In this document: in pieces, positions 24,626 through 34,292 of the stretch
Layout: each line of letters opens with the position of its first letter
Numbering within the stretch: position 1 is the first letter of the stretch
From: Crateriforma spongiae
GTDB taxonomy: Bacteria; Planctomycetota; Planctomycetia; Pirellulales; Pirellulaceae
Direction: 5' to 3'
DNA length: 64,000 nt
Assembly: GCF_012290005.1 (NCBI RefSeq)
Contig: NZ_JAAXMS010000008.1
Location: 62,001 to 126,000, forward strand
Program-made: the position numbers and the translations under genes
Notes under the pieces: generated by a model
The model's database searches: none
The model's input: only the letters and a program-made list of their open reading frames with translations
What the model was told of the DNA's origin: nothing

Positions 24626-25183
24626 ATGTCAATGATGGCCAAAGCAATCGCCGAAAGCGGCCAGCACTGTATGAATTACGCTCGACAGCTGCTGCAAGAT
24701 ATTCCTGCCTCGCAGTTTGCACGATTCGCACGGTTGGGTGACACCGTGGTGGCGTCCAATCATCCGGCGTTCATTTTCGGTCACCTAAGTTTGTACGGAT
24801 CGCGCGTGGTGGATGAACTGGGGGGCGACGCGTCGGCCGTCATGCCAACCGATCGATACAACGAACTGTTTTCGCCCGCGGCGGAATGCGTCGACGATCC
24901 CGACGGAACAATTTATCCGCCCATGGATGAAATCACCGAACGGTTCTTTGCCAGTTACACTTCCGCGGTCGATGCGCTTCGCCAGGCCGATGACGCAACC
25001 CTGTCGGCGGTCAATCCGAACGAACGTGGTCGCGCCAAGTTTGCGACAATGGGATCCATGCACGCGTTCTATTTGGGCGGGCACTTGATGATCCACTTGG
25101 GCCAGCTAAGTGCTTGGCGGCGGATGCAGGGCCTGGGTCAGGCCAGCAAACCCGCTTTTGCCGCCGGTTCGCCAAAGAGTTGA
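24626..25183 (+). CDS. DinB-like four-helix protein
   Basis: A 185-residue cytoplasmic protein. It resembles the DinB/YfiT-like metal-binding four-helix bundle: an early SNHPAFIFGHLSLYG stretch (His about 40 and 46) and a late FYLGGHLMIHLGQLSAWRRM stretch carry the usual His ligands. Such proteins are often thiol-dependent transferases or hydrolases, but most are uncharacterised. The ATG at 24626 is preceded by AAGGAG at 24610-24615. It starts 4 bp after the isomerase stop, so the two are one transcription unit. Confidence 0.7.
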   Translation: MSMMAKAIAESGQHCMNYARQLLQDIPASQFARFARLGDTVVASNHPAFIFGHLSLYGSRVVDELGGDASAVMPTDRYNELFSPAAECVDDPDGTIYPPMDEITERFFASYTSAVDALRQADDATLSAVNPNERGRAKFATMGSMHAFYLGGHLMIHLGQLSAWRRMQGLGQASKPAFAAGSPKS

Positions 25184-25229
25184 TGTCCGCGGGCAATGGA
25201 ACTTTCCTTTCAACACTGAAGTCCAAACG

Positions 25230-26534
25230 ATGCTACGAGTCCCCTTTGTCGCCCTGTGTGCCATGTTCCTCGGTGTGACCGCGGCCCGGTCGTTTGAACC
25301 GAACTATGATGAAGCCAAGGTTCCGCAGTACCAACTGCCGGACCCATTGGCGGTATCCGACGGTGCGCCAATCACGTCGTCGCAGCAATGGGAAAGTGTC
25401 GGACGCCCGGCAACGTTGAAGCTTTTCCAAGATCACGTCTATGGCGTGTCACCCGACCCGGTGCAACAAAACGTGACGGTGCGGGGCAAAGTCGTCAGCC
25501 GCAAAGATGATGCGTTGGGTGGCCGGGCGATCCGTCGTGACATCGATGTGACGGTGAGTCACAACAACGCATCGCTGACGATGCAAATGCTGGTCTACAC
25601 CCCGGCATCGTCTCAGGGCCCCGTGCCAACATTCTTGGGTTTGAATTTTCAAGGCAATCATTCGGTGGATCCGGATCCGGCGATTCGTATCCCCAACAGT
25701 TGGATGCGTAATCGCAAAAACGGCACGACCGACGGCCACCGTGCAACCGAAGCCGGTCGCGGCGTCGCCGCCGACCGCTGGCCGATCGAAACTATTGTCG
25801 GCCGAGGTTACGGCTTGGCGACGATCTATTACGGCGACATCGATCCCGATCAAGACGACAATTTTAAAAACGGCATTCACGGTCTGTTCGCCGATTGGAA
25901 TGCATCGGCTGATCCGCTAACACGCTGGGGCAGCATCGCCGGATGGGCGTTCGGCCTTAGTCGGGCTTTGGACTTCTTGGAAACCGACGCACAAGTGGAT
26001 GCCCGAAACGTGATCGTGATCGGGCACTCGCGACTGGGTAAGACCGCGCTTTGGGCCGGGGCGACCGATCCACGTTTTGCGATGGTGATCAGCAATGATT
26101 CCGGATGCGGCGGCGCAGCTTTGTCGCGTCGTGCATTCGGTGAAACCGTTGGGCGGATCAATCAGTCGTTTCCGCATTGGTTCAACGATCGCTTTCAAGA
26201 CTACAACGAAAACGAATCCGCATTGCCGGTGGACCAACATCAATTGCTGGCGTTGATCGCCCCAAGACCATTGTGCGTGGCCAGCGCGACCGAAGACCGC
26301 TGGGCGGACCCCCATGGCGAATTTTTGTCCTGCGTCCATGCCAGTCCGGTTTATCGACTTTACGGCGTCAACGGCATCGGCTTGGCCAGCGATTCGGTGG
26401 AGATGCCAAGTCCCGAACAACCTTTGCAAAACGGACACATCAGCTATCACCTGCGTATCGGCAAACACGACTTGGCCGAATATGATTGGCTGCGATATCT
26501 GGACTTCGCGGACAAGCATCTGTTGAAACGTTAA
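25230..26534 (+). CDS. Secreted glucuronoyl esterase-like protein (CE15)
   Basis: A 434-residue exported alpha/beta hydrolase. The signal peptide is residues 1-20. GHSRLGK at 265-271 supplies the nucleophile Ser267 and matches the family 15 carbohydrate esterase motif; NDSGCGGAALSRR follows as in bacterial CE15. The C-terminal YHLRIGKHDLAEYDW gives the catalytic His. Family members cleave esters of 4-O-methylglucuronic acid in plant or algal cell walls. The ATG at 25230 is chosen because the signal peptide begins there. The stop codon overlaps the hrpB ATG (TAATG). Confidence 0.85.
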   Translation: MLRVPFVALCAMFLGVTAARSFEPNYDEAKVPQYQLPDPLAVSDGAPITSSQQWESVGRPATLKLFQDHVYGVSPDPVQQNVTVRGKVVSRKDDALGGRAIRRDIDVTVSHNNASLTMQMLVYTPASSQGPVPTFLGLNFQGNHSVDPDPAIRIPNSWMRNRKNGTTDGHRATEAGRGVAADRWPIETIVGRGYGLATIYYGDIDPDQDDNFKNGIHGLFADWNASADPLTRWGSIAGWAFGLSRALDFLETDAQVDARNVIVIGHSRLGKTALWAGATDPRFAMVISNDSGCGGAALSRRAFGETVGRINQSFPHWFNDRFQDYNENESALPVDQHQLLALIAPRPLCVASATEDRWADPHGEFLSCVHASPVYRLYGVNGIGLASDSVEMPSPEQPLQNGHISYHLRIGKHDLAEYDWLRYLDFADKHLLKR

Positions 26535-29086
26535 TGCCACTGCCGATCGATGAAGTGCTGCCCAGGATCCTTTCATCGATCCAAGCGGCAAGGCCTGTGG
26601 TTCTGAAAGCCCCGCCGGGCGCCGGCAAAACGACCGGCATACCGCCGGTGTTGCTGAAAGAAGGGATTCAACAGTTCGGTCAAATCTTGTTGATCCAGCC
26701 ACGGCGTTTGGCAGCGCGGAGCGCGGCCAGGCGGATCGCATCGACGTTGGGTGAAATCGTCGGTGATCGCATTGGTTACCACGTGCGTTTTGACCGTCGC
26801 ACCGGGACGCGCAACGAACTGGTTGCGATGACGCCGGGCATGCTTCTGCGGCGACTCAACGACGATCCGCTTTTAGATTCGGTCGGCTGCGTCTTGCTGG
26901 ATGAATTTCACGAGCGGTCGTTGGAATTGGATCTATGTCTGGGCATGCTGCACCGAATTCGAACCACGCTGCGGGATGACCTGCGGTTGGTCGTCATGTC
27001 GGCGACCTTGGATCCCGATCCCATCGTTGACTTTTTGGGCGAGGGTGACGCGGTGGTCAGCCAGGGTCGATCGTATCCGGTGGATATTCGCTATCGGCCG
27101 ATGCAATCGCGTCAGCGAACCGAAGATGCCGTGGCCGATTTGTTGCCCGAGGTCCGCGATGCCACCGATGGCGATGTTCTGGTATTCCTTCCCGGCGTGG
27201 GCGAAATCAAACGTGCATCCCGACGCTTGGCTCACCTGGCATCATCCTTGGGTTACGAGGTCGCAGAACTGTACGGCGATCTGTCGCCGGAGCAACAGGA
27301 CCGTGTGCTTCGGCCGGCCGATCGTCGCAAAGTAGTGTTGTCGACCAATGTCGCTGAAACTTCCGTAACGATACCGGGCGTCACCGCGGTCATCGACGGA
27401 GGTCAAGCCAAAGTCATGACGTTTCATGCAGCGGTAGGATTGCCGCGACTGCAGCGACAGCCGATATCGGTTGCTTCGGCCGATCAACGTGCCGGCCGAG
27501 CAGGGCGCACCCAACCGGGAATCGCCTATCGACTGTGGCCCGAAGCGATGAACCGGTCCCGTCCCGCCTACGATGTCCCCGAGAGTCGGCGAAGCGATCT
27601 TTGTCAGACCGTCTTGATCTTATCGCGTTGGGGAGAAATCGACGTTGCGTCGTTTCCATGGATCGACCCGCCACCGTCGAAATCGGTCGATCAAGCAAAA
27701 GCGCTGCTTCGCCAGTTGGGTGCAATCGATCAAGGCAGCAAAATGACGTCCGATGGCTATCGCATGTCGAACATGCCATTGCACCCGAGGCTGTCGAAAC
27801 TGATCGCATCCGCGAATCGTTGGAATGTGTTATGGCCCGCTTGCCTGACCGCCGCAATGCTAAGCGAACGCCCATCGCTGGCGAATGCGGATTCCGGATC
27901 TGATTCACCAAACAGATCGGCTTCCGGGGATGCATCCGTATCCAGCGGTTGGGCCGAAAACGATTTGGCCGATGCCGTCGATCGCTTGCAAACACTGTCG
28001 AACCAGAAAACACAACGCTCCGGCGTCGAAGCCCAGATCATTCGCGTCGCACGGCGATTGGAAAAGATCGCTCGAAGCAATCGTGATGCGGCCCCCGCCC
28101 ACGACGAATCAGCAGCCAAGCTGCCGGTGGGTCAACGTTTGGCCCGGGCTTTGTTGTCGGCGTTTCCCGACCGGATCGCCCGGCGTCGTGACACGGCAAG
28201 TGCCCAAGGTGTGATGATCGGAGGTAGCGGCGTGCGGCTGACGCCGTCCAGCACCGTCGCGAATTCCGCGTTGTTCCTGTGCATCGACGTTGACAGTGGC
28301 GATACAGAAGCCAAAGTTCGTTCGGCGGTCGGCATCCAACTGGATTGGCTGGACGACGAACGGGTTTCGCAAGTCGACGAAGCCGAATTCGATCCATCGA
28401 CCGAATCGCTAGTGATGCGGCGAAGAATCTATGTCCAAGACCTGTTGATCAGCGAAACCCCTATCAAGTGCGTTCCCAATGAATCCACGGCCGAGGTTTT
28501 GCTAGGTGAGTACCTGAAGCGATACGGCTGGTGCCCACCCGATTGCCACGACAGCGTCAACGAATTTGTTGCACGTGTTGAGTTCCTGCGGAGCAACACT
28601 CCGGAACTTGAACTGCCGCCGATCGGCCGTGAACAGATCGAACCAACCCTACGAATGCTATGTGCACAACACATTCGACTTTCATCGGTTGTCGATGCTT
28701 CATGGATCGATTTTCTGCGAGCGGTCTATACCTACGAACAACTGCGACAGATTGACCACAATGCTCCTGACAGCCTGACAGTTCCCGGCGGATCACAACG
28801 CAAAATCGACTATTCCGAAGCGGATCGACCCACCATGTCCGTCAAGCCGCAGGAATTGTTCGGCTGGACCGAATCGCCCCGATTGGCAATGTCACGTGTG
28901 GCGTTACGATTTCAGCTTCTCGCCCCCAACGGCCGACCACAGCAATTGACCGACGACTTGGCCAGCTTTTGGAAGAACACCTATCCGCAAGTCCGCAAAG
29001 ACCTGCGAGGGCGATATCCCAAACATCATTGGCCCGAGGACCCGTTGACGGCAGCGGCCACACGAAACGGATTGAAGCCACGCTGA
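26534..29086 (+). CDS. hrpB: ATP-dependent helicase HrpB
   Basis: An 850-residue DEAH-box helicase. It shows Walker A APPGAGKTT (26-34), DEFH with ERS (LLDEFHERSLELDL), SAT (VVMSATLD), STNVAETSVTIPGV and QRAGRAGR, then the long HrpB-specific C-terminal region. The length fits HrpB (about 810-850). The cellular role of bacterial HrpB is poorly defined; an RNA-related role is usually assumed. Its ATG overlaps the esterase stop codon, an odd partnership without a clear functional reason. The frame is open 16 codons upstream, but those lie inside the esterase gene. Confidence 0.93.
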   Translation: MPLPIDEVLPRILSSIQAARPVVLKAPPGAGKTTGIPPVLLKEGIQQFGQILLIQPRRLAARSAARRIASTLGEIVGDRIGYHVRFDRRTGTRNELVAMTPGMLLRRLNDDPLLDSVGCVLLDEFHERSLELDLCLGMLHRIRTTLRDDLRLVVMSATLDPDPIVDFLGEGDAVVSQGRSYPVDIRYRPMQSRQRTEDAVADLLPEVRDATDGDVLVFLPGVGEIKRASRRLAHLASSLGYEVAELYGDLSPEQQDRVLRPADRRKVVLSTNVAETSVTIPGVTAVIDGGQAKVMTFHAAVGLPRLQRQPISVASADQRAGRAGRTQPGIAYRLWPEAMNRSRPAYDVPESRRSDLCQTVLILSRWGEIDVASFPWIDPPPSKSVDQAKALLRQLGAIDQGSKMTSDGYRMSNMPLHPRLSKLIASANRWNVLWPACLTAAMLSERPSLANADSGSDSPNRSASGDASVSSGWAENDLADAVDRLQTLSNQKTQRSGVEAQIIRVARRLEKIARSNRDAAPAHDESAAKLPVGQRLARALLSAFPDRIARRRDTASAQGVMIGGSGVRLTPSSTVANSALFLCIDVDSGDTEAKVRSAVGIQLDWLDDERVSQVDEAEFDPSTESLVMRRRIYVQDLLISETPIKCVPNESTAEVLLGEYLKRYGWCPPDCHDSVNEFVARVEFLRSNTPELELPPIGREQIEPTLRMLCAQHIRLSSVVDASWIDFLRAVYTYEQLRQIDHNAPDSLTVPGGSQRKIDYSEADRPTMSVKPQELFGWTESPRLAMSRVALRFQLLAPNGRPQQLTDDLASFWKNTYPQVRKDLRGRYPKHHWPEDPLTAAATRNGLKPR

Positions 29087-29129
29087 TACCTGTGGCGTTC
29101 ATCGTCACGGCGTTATCGGAGGCATCACG

Positions 29130-29804
29130 TTGACCGAACTGATCGCACGAAAGTTACGGCACGTCGCCCCGGACACGAATCGGGTTTTGCTGGACGATCT
29201 GGAAATCCAGGTCAGCGGTTCGGATCGAATCGGATTGGCCGGTCCCAGTGGCAGTGGAAAGTCCACGCTACTTCGCAGCCTTGCCTTTCTGGAATGCCGC
29301 ACGATAGGGTCGATCGATCTGGACGGAACCCGAATCCAACAAGGTGACGTACCGCGATATCGACGTGACGTCGCCTACTTGGCTCAGCGACCAGGGTTTG
29401 TGGCCGGCACCGTCGAAGACAACCTACGACTGCCGTTTCAATTCCATGCGGCCAGCCAGGATCATTCCGCCAACCCAGAGTTTGACCGATCTGCGGCGGT
29501 GGATCGCTTGAAGGCGTTCGGTCGTTCCAACGCTTTTCTGGATCAGGATGTCGCAACCCTGAGCGGCGGCGAACGTCAAATTGCTTCATTGATTCGAAGC
29601 ATGCTGATCAATCCAAGAATTTTGTTATTGGATGAACCGACATCGGCGCTAGACGCCGACGCGACCGCCGTCGTGGAAAACGTGATGCAAGATTGGCTGC
29701 AGGCATCCGGTGACCGCGCATGGGTCTGGATCAGTCACGACGCGAACCAATTGAACCGGATTGCGAACCGGACTTGGACGATGAATGAAGGTAAGCTGCG
29801 ATGA
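29130..29804 (+). CDS. fetA: ABC transporter ATP-binding protein, FetA-like
   Basis: A 224-residue ATPase subunit. It has Walker A GPSGSGKST, signature LSGGERQ, Walker B LLLDEPTSALD and the switch His in WISHDANQ. It starts with TTG at 29130; no closer ATG precedes the first beta strand. Its stop overlaps the ATG of the next gene (ATGA), which encodes a FetB/UPF0014 permease, so the pair matches the FetAB system linked to iron export and oxidative-stress resistance in E. coli. The name rests mainly on that partner. Confidence 0.85.
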   Translation: MTELIARKLRHVAPDTNRVLLDDLEIQVSGSDRIGLAGPSGSGKSTLLRSLAFLECRTIGSIDLDGTRIQQGDVPRYRRDVAYLAQRPGFVAGTVEDNLRLPFQFHAASQDHSANPEFDRSAAVDRLKAFGRSNAFLDQDVATLSGGERQIASLIRSMLINPRILLLDEPTSALDADATAVVENVMQDWLQASGDRAWVWISHDANQLNRIANRTWTMNEGKLR

Positions 29805-30652
29805 CCGGTTTGTTTTTATTGTCCGATGCAACATCGACGGCACCGACGTTGGACTGGTGGCAGGTCGCGATCGCCGCTTTGCTGTTGGCGGTCAACGGTC
29901 TGATTTCTTGGTGGCTGCGTTTGAAACTGGAACGCAAGATCTTGATCGGAGCCGTTCGGCTGTGCGTTCAACTAGGTTTGTTGGGGCTGATCCTTCACCA
30001 GATTTTCAGTCTGACTCATCTGTTGCCCGTTTTGGCATTGGCGTCGGCAATGACTGTGATTGCGGGGGTGTCCGCGGTGGGACGAGTCACCGATCGGTTT
30101 CGTGGCATCTATCCAACAGCCATCTTTTCGGTTTGGGCCAGCAGTTGGCTGATCACGGCGATCACGGTGTTGCTGATCGTACGACCACAACCATGGTTCA
30201 GTCCCGCCGTGTTGATACCGCTGCTGGGCATGGTCCTGGGCAATTCGCTGACGGGCATTTCTTTAGGGATGGACCGATTCCTATCGGAACTGAATCATCG
30301 TCGTGATGAAATTGAAATGCGATTGGCATTGGGCGCCGATCGGTATGAGGCGACTCAGGCCGTCATGGCACACGCAACAGGCGCATCAATGATCCCGATC
30401 TTGAACACCATGTCGGTTGCCGGAATCGTCAGCATCCCCGGCATGATGACCGGACAATTACTGGCCGGTGCACCACCGCTTCAGGCGGTCGCCTATCAGA
30501 TCACCATCATGTTCGTGATCGCATCAACAATTGCCTTGGGCGTCATCACCGCACTCAGCCTTACCGTTCGCCGCTTGACCACACCTTGGCATCAAATCGA
30601 CTGGCACGCACGAAAATCGGCAACATCGGCACGTCGACGGTCCAAGTCTTAA
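29801..30652 (+). CDS. fetB: ABC transporter permease, FetB/UPF0014 family
   Basis: A 283-residue membrane protein with about seven helices. VRLCVQLGLLGLILHQIF, LLGMVLGNSLTGISLGMDRF, EIEMRLALGADRYEA and NTMSVAGIVSIPGMMTGQLLAGAPPLQA-type sequence are hallmarks of the UPF0014/FetB permeases. It is translationally coupled to the ATPase through a 4-bp overlap. In E. coli the FetAB pair exports iron; the substrate here is assumed from family membership. It converges on the MBOAT gene with a 10-bp gap and no obvious terminator. Confidence 0.88.
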   Translation: MTGLFLLSDATSTAPTLDWWQVAIAALLLAVNGLISWWLRLKLERKILIGAVRLCVQLGLLGLILHQIFSLTHLLPVLALASAMTVIAGVSAVGRVTDRFRGIYPTAIFSVWASSWLITAITVLLIVRPQPWFSPAVLIPLLGMVLGNSLTGISLGMDRFLSELNHRRDEIEMRLALGADRYEATQAVMAHATGASMIPILNTMSVAGIVSIPGMMTGQLLAGAPPLQAVAYQITIMFVIASTIALGVITALSLTVRRLTTPWHQIDWHARKSATSARRRSKS

Positions 30653-30662
30653 GAATCGGCAT

Positions 30663-32039
30663 TCAGAACTGGAAATAGACAAAGGGCCGGAATCCTTGGG
30701 GCGCGTACAAAACCAAACTCCATAGTAAGATCGCCGTCACCACCGGCGAATACCAACGATCCGCCGGCAACCTTCGCGGACGTCGCCATCCCGCGGCCCA
30801 ACACGCGTGCTCAATCACCATGACGCCGATCATTAGCAGGGGTAACGGTGGGAACCAGTAAATCCCTTCGGTCGGCCATGACATTCGTCCCAAGATGCTC
30901 ATGGCGCTGGCCAAGTCGGGACTGCGGAATAGGACCCAACCAGCCAGAACGACCATCGTGGTCAGCCCCCACCCGACGCCGCGAGACAATCGAATTCGTG
31001 TGGTGGACATCCGGTGAACGGCCAGTCCCAAACCATGCCAGATCCCCCACAAAACGAATGTCCAGGCCGCACCGTGCCACAACCCACCCAATGTCATCGT
31101 GATCATCAAATTCACATAGGTCCGGCTGCGTCCCAGTCGGTTTCCACCCAGCGGAATGTAGAGATAGTCCCGCAACCAACGTGACAATGTCATATGCCAA
31201 CGTCGCCAAAATTGAGCCATGTTTGACGACAGGTACGGGTGTCGAAAGTTAGGCGGAAACCGGTATCCCATCATCTTCGCGGCTCCGGTCGCCATGTCGG
31301 TGTAGCCTAAGAAGTCATAATAGATCTGACCGGCATACGCCACGACGGCGATCCATAGGGTCACCGTGCTGTACAGATCCGGTCCTGCAAAGACGACATC
31401 GACCGCTTCCCCCATCCGATCAGCGATCAAGATCTTTTTCACTGCGCCGCGCAACAGTTGCTGAAATCCGCCGTACATTCGGCGTTTCGAAAACGTCGGA
31501 CGCACCGCCAACTGTGGCAACAGTTCCTTTGCACGAACAATCGGCCCGGCGACTAATTGCGGAAAGAAAGCGACGTACAACGCAAAGTTCAAAAAATTGG
31601 ATGTCGCCCTCAACTTTCGCCGATAAACGTCGATCGTGTAGCTGAGAGTTTGAAATGTATAGAACGAAATCCCGACCGGCAGAATGATCTGCAACGTCTG
31701 GGATCCCCATCCCCAGTGCCCCCATACCTCGGCCAGTGATTCAATGAAGAAGTTGTAGTATTTGAAAAACCCCAGCACCCCCAAGTTGACACACAAACTG
31801 GTCAACAGAAACAAGCGGCGTATGCCTTGTGATTGGGAACGATCGATCTGCCGGGCGGCGATGAAGTCGACCACCGTGGACAAAATCAAAAGGCCACAGA
31901 ACCGATAATCCCAATAGGCATAAAAGTAATAGCTGGCCGCAAGCAGAATCGCATTGCGCAGTGTGACGCGACGTGTCGCCCAGACCAGTGCGATCACCAA
32001 TGCCAGAAAGATCGGAAATTCCAGTCGCGTGAATCCCAC
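30663..32039 (-). CDS. MBOAT O-acyltransferase, AlgI-like
   Basis: A 458-residue polytopic membrane protein (about ten helices) of the MBOAT family that moves acyl groups across the membrane for polysaccharide O-acetylation. Typical stretches are FYAYWDYRF, PVGISFYTFQTLSYTIDVYR, FFPQLVAGPIVRAKELLPQL, FWRRWHMTLSRWLRDYLYIPLGG and LGGLWHGAAWTFVLWG, whose His is the conserved catalytic residue. It lies 15 bp downstream of a single-pass SGNH-like gene; MBOAT plus AlgX/AlgJ-like pairs acetylate exopolysaccharides. The target polymer here is unknown. Confidence 0.92.
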   Translation of the reverse strand: MGFTRLEFPIFLALVIALVWATRRVTLRNAILLAASYYFYAYWDYRFCGLLILSTVVDFIAARQIDRSQSQGIRRLFLLTSLCVNLGVLGFFKYYNFFIESLAEVWGHWGWGSQTLQIILPVGISFYTFQTLSYTIDVYRRKLRATSNFLNFALYVAFFPQLVAGPIVRAKELLPQLAVRPTFSKRRMYGGFQQLLRGAVKKILIADRMGEAVDVVFAGPDLYSTVTLWIAVVAYAGQIYYDFLGYTDMATGAAKMMGYRFPPNFRHPYLSSNMAQFWRRWHMTLSRWLRDYLYIPLGGNRLGRSRTYVNLMITMTLGGLWHGAAWTFVLWGIWHGLGLAVHRMSTTRIRLSRGVGWGLTTMVVLAGWVLFRSPDLASAMSILGRMSWPTEGIYWFPPLPLLMIGVMVIEHACWAAGWRRPRRLPADRWYSPVVTAILLWSLVLYAPQGFRPFVYFQF

Positions 32040-32054
32040 CGAAGACCGTGCTCC

Positions 32055-33137
32055 CTATCGTTCCGGTGTCGCAATCACGTCTTGTGTCAACGCAACATGC
32101 TGGGCGATACGCCGGGCGATCAACTGATACCCGTGGGCGTTGAGATGTCCCACTCCGATTTGTCCGTTGTGAAAACCATGCGGCCATTCACCCGAATCGG
32201 CTGCGGCAATTAAATCGTTCGTCACGTCCAACCAGTACAGCCCGGTATCGGAAGCCGCGGCGCGCAACAGACGAATCTGGTCCGGATGATCCAGCGAACG
32301 CACCACGCGACCATTGACAATCTCGGGACGTCGAGGCGCGTGAACGATCAAAATCGGGCGATTGGTGGAATCGGCCAAAGTCTGCATGGCTTTCTGCCAA
32401 TCGACACGTTCGTTTTCCGAGGCGACCGACCCAGAATGAACCGGAACGTCACCTTTCACGACGGGGCCTACCGTCCATCGCAAACGTCGAATGTTGGCCC
32501 CATCGTCCTGCGTTAGAACGTGTCTGGCCGCTTGAATGACGAAAGCGGGAAGCAGGGCGGCCCAAGCATTTTTTGACGCCGGGGCGGCACCATCGGTTTC
32601 GGCATCATTCTGACCGATTTCAGTCGGGGTTGCGGTGTGCTGTTGCAGCACGGCCAAGTCTTCCCAGTCGACCATCAGAATGACATGCGCGTCGATTCCA
32701 AGTGATGCTTCGGCCCGCGAAATCTGTTCGATCCAGACGGCGGCGTCTTCGCCGCTGCGGGCCAGCGGATAAACGGCCACCGAGCCATCAGGATCGATCG
32801 CCCGTTCGATGGCCGCAAACAATTTGTCCGGATCGTCGACCGCGACACCTTCGGCCTGGCTGTCGCCCCACAGTGCGATACGACGACGCACCGACGGACC
32901 ATCGGCCAATCGTGTTCGACCGGGCATGCCGTGGGGCCCGATGTGCGTGTCCGCATAGCCTTCGCTTCGCCAGCGATAGACCGCGCCCTCGGGCAGGGTC
33001 CAGGTCTTGCGCACCGGATCCATGGTCAGCGGAACATAGCTGCGGACGAACCACGGTGAGGTCACCGCGACGATCAGAGTGCCGAAAAAAAGGCCGATCA
33101 ACCAACGGCTGATCAGCCTTTTCGAAAACGCAATCAT
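32055..33137 (-). CDS. Membrane-anchored SGNH-hydrolase-like protein, AlgJ/AlgX-like partner
   Basis: A 360-residue protein with an N-terminal membrane anchor (about 11-30) and a periplasmic SGNH-type domain. The block I motif is ALWGDSQAEG with the catalytic Ser, and the C-terminal GHLNAHGYQLIARRI carries the catalytic His. The usual Asp two residues before this His is not obvious. It precedes the MBOAT gene by 15 bp on the same strand, which strongly suggests they form one O-acetylation unit: MBOAT delivers the acetyl group and this protein transfers it. The pairing is inference. Confidence 0.75.
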   Translation of the reverse strand: MIAFSKRLISRWLIGLFFGTLIVAVTSPWFVRSYVPLTMDPVRKTWTLPEGAVYRWRSEGYADTHIGPHGMPGRTRLADGPSVRRRIALWGDSQAEGVAVDDPDKLFAAIERAIDPDGSVAVYPLARSGEDAAVWIEQISRAEASLGIDAHVILMVDWEDLAVLQQHTATPTEIGQNDAETDGAAPASKNAWAALLPAFVIQAARHVLTQDDGANIRRLRWTVGPVVKGDVPVHSGSVASENERVDWQKAMQTLADSTNRPILIVHAPRRPEIVNGRVVRSLDHPDQIRLLRAAASDTGLYWLDVTNDLIAAADSGEWPHGFHNGQIGVGHLNAHGYQLIARRIAQHVALTQDVIATPER

Positions 33138-33170
33138 GGCTTACCAACAAGCATCGGCAGGCAATGACGA

Positions 33171-33605
33171 TCAGCCTTCGTCAGACACGCTGACCTTGGT
33201 CATCTTGTCACCCTGTTCGATGGCATCGACGACGTCTTGGCCTTCGATGACCTTGCCGAACACGCTGTGACGATTGTCCAAGTGCGGTTGGGCTTCGTGG
33301 GTGATGAAGAACTGCGATCCGTTGGTGTTGGGACCCGCATTGGCCATCGACAAAACGCCGGGTCCGTCGTGCTTCAATTCAGGATGAAATTCGTCTTCGA
33401 ATTGATAGCCGGGTCCGCCCGTGCCGGTGCCTTGGGGACACCCGCCTTGGATCATGAAGTTCGGAATCACGCGGTGAAACGTCAGACCGTCGTAGAAGTT
33501 CTTGGCACACAAGTCCTCGAAATTCTTCACCGTCTTGGGAGTCTTGTCGGCGAACAATTCGATCTTGATGGTGCCTTTATCGGTTTCGAAGGTGGCAACT
33601 TTCAT
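33171..33605 (-). CDS. ppiB: Cyclophilin-type peptidyl-prolyl isomerase
   Basis: A 144-residue cytoplasmic cyclophilin. It has [32 protein letters not shown]-type sequence, including the catalytic Arg in FHRVIP, then [17 protein letters not shown] and [15 protein letters not shown], all standard. The ATG at 33605 matches the usual family start; the 48-codon upstream extension of the frame is unrelated. No signal peptide. It accelerates cis-trans isomerisation of Xaa-Pro bonds during folding. Confidence 0.95.
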   Translation of the reverse strand: MKVATFETDKGTIKIELFADKTPKTVKNFEDLCAKNFYDGLTFHRVIPNFMIQGGCPQGTGTGGPGYQFEDEFHPELKHDGPGVLSMANAGPNTNGSQFFITHEAQPHLDNRHSVFGKVIEGQDVVDAIEQGDKMTKVSVSDEG

Positions 33606-33755
33606 GGTGTCAGTTCGTGTTGTTGGAGATGGAGTATGTCGGAGAACAATATTCGTATTGCGTCGTCGCGGCCGGGTGAACGCGATCACCTGGCCACGCT
33701 TTGATGTTGGACGTTCCGCACAGTGCAGTGCAGAGCAGAAAGGATTCAACAGCGA

Positions 33756-34292
33756 CTATGGGGCATCCGTTTCGACTTCGATGCTGAAGTCGTCTTCGCC
33801 CATTTCCAGATCGCCGGCATCAATGTCGCCCATATCGGTGTCGAACCCGGTGCCTTCCAACGGAACATCGTAGGTGGTTCCGTCGGGCATGATCAATTCG
33901 GCCGAAGCGACGTCTTCACCCTGTTGTTCGATTGCCAACTGGGCATCCGACTTGGAGCCGACGATGTCGACGATCATTCGGTTTTCGCCGGGATTGTCTT
34001 GGGCGTATTGGGCCGTTTCCTGCAGATTGATTGACGCCGATTCGATGTCGCCAACGTTGTCCTGGATGACCGGGTTGTCGCTCAACTGTTCGACGATCGC
34101 CATGCCGGCAAATTCGGTGAACTTGGACGCAAAGAAGTAGCCGCCGCCACAGCATGCGAGGGCACCCACCAATAGCAGCGCCGCCAGGATGCCCAAGACC
34201 CACAGCCAGGTGTTGGATTTCTTGGCCGGCGGTTGCTGATAACCGGCGCCTGGGTTCTGGTTTCCGAACGGATCATTGGGCGCGTTGGACAT
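33756..34292 (-). CDS. Single-pass membrane protein of unknown function
   Basis: A 178-residue protein. The N-terminal 26 residues are Pro/Gln/Asn-rich and cytoplasmic. One membrane helix (about 27-49) ends in a CCGGGYFF stretch. The remainder is acidic, ending in an Asp/Glu-rich tail (DMGDIDAGDLEMGEDD). The family is not recognised; similar short planctomycete proteins exist but I cannot name a function. The ATG at 34292 is chosen because the upstream in-frame codons are unlike the rest. Confidence 0.6.
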   Translation of the reverse strand: MSNAPNDPFGNQNPGAGYQQPPAKKSNTWLWVLGILAALLLVGALACCGGGYFFASKFTEFAGMAIVEQLSDNPVIQDNVGDIESASINLQETAQYAQDNPGENRMIVDIVGSKSDAQLAIEQQGEDVASAELIMPDGTTYDVPLEGTGFDTDMGDIDAGDLEMGEDDFSIEVETDAP

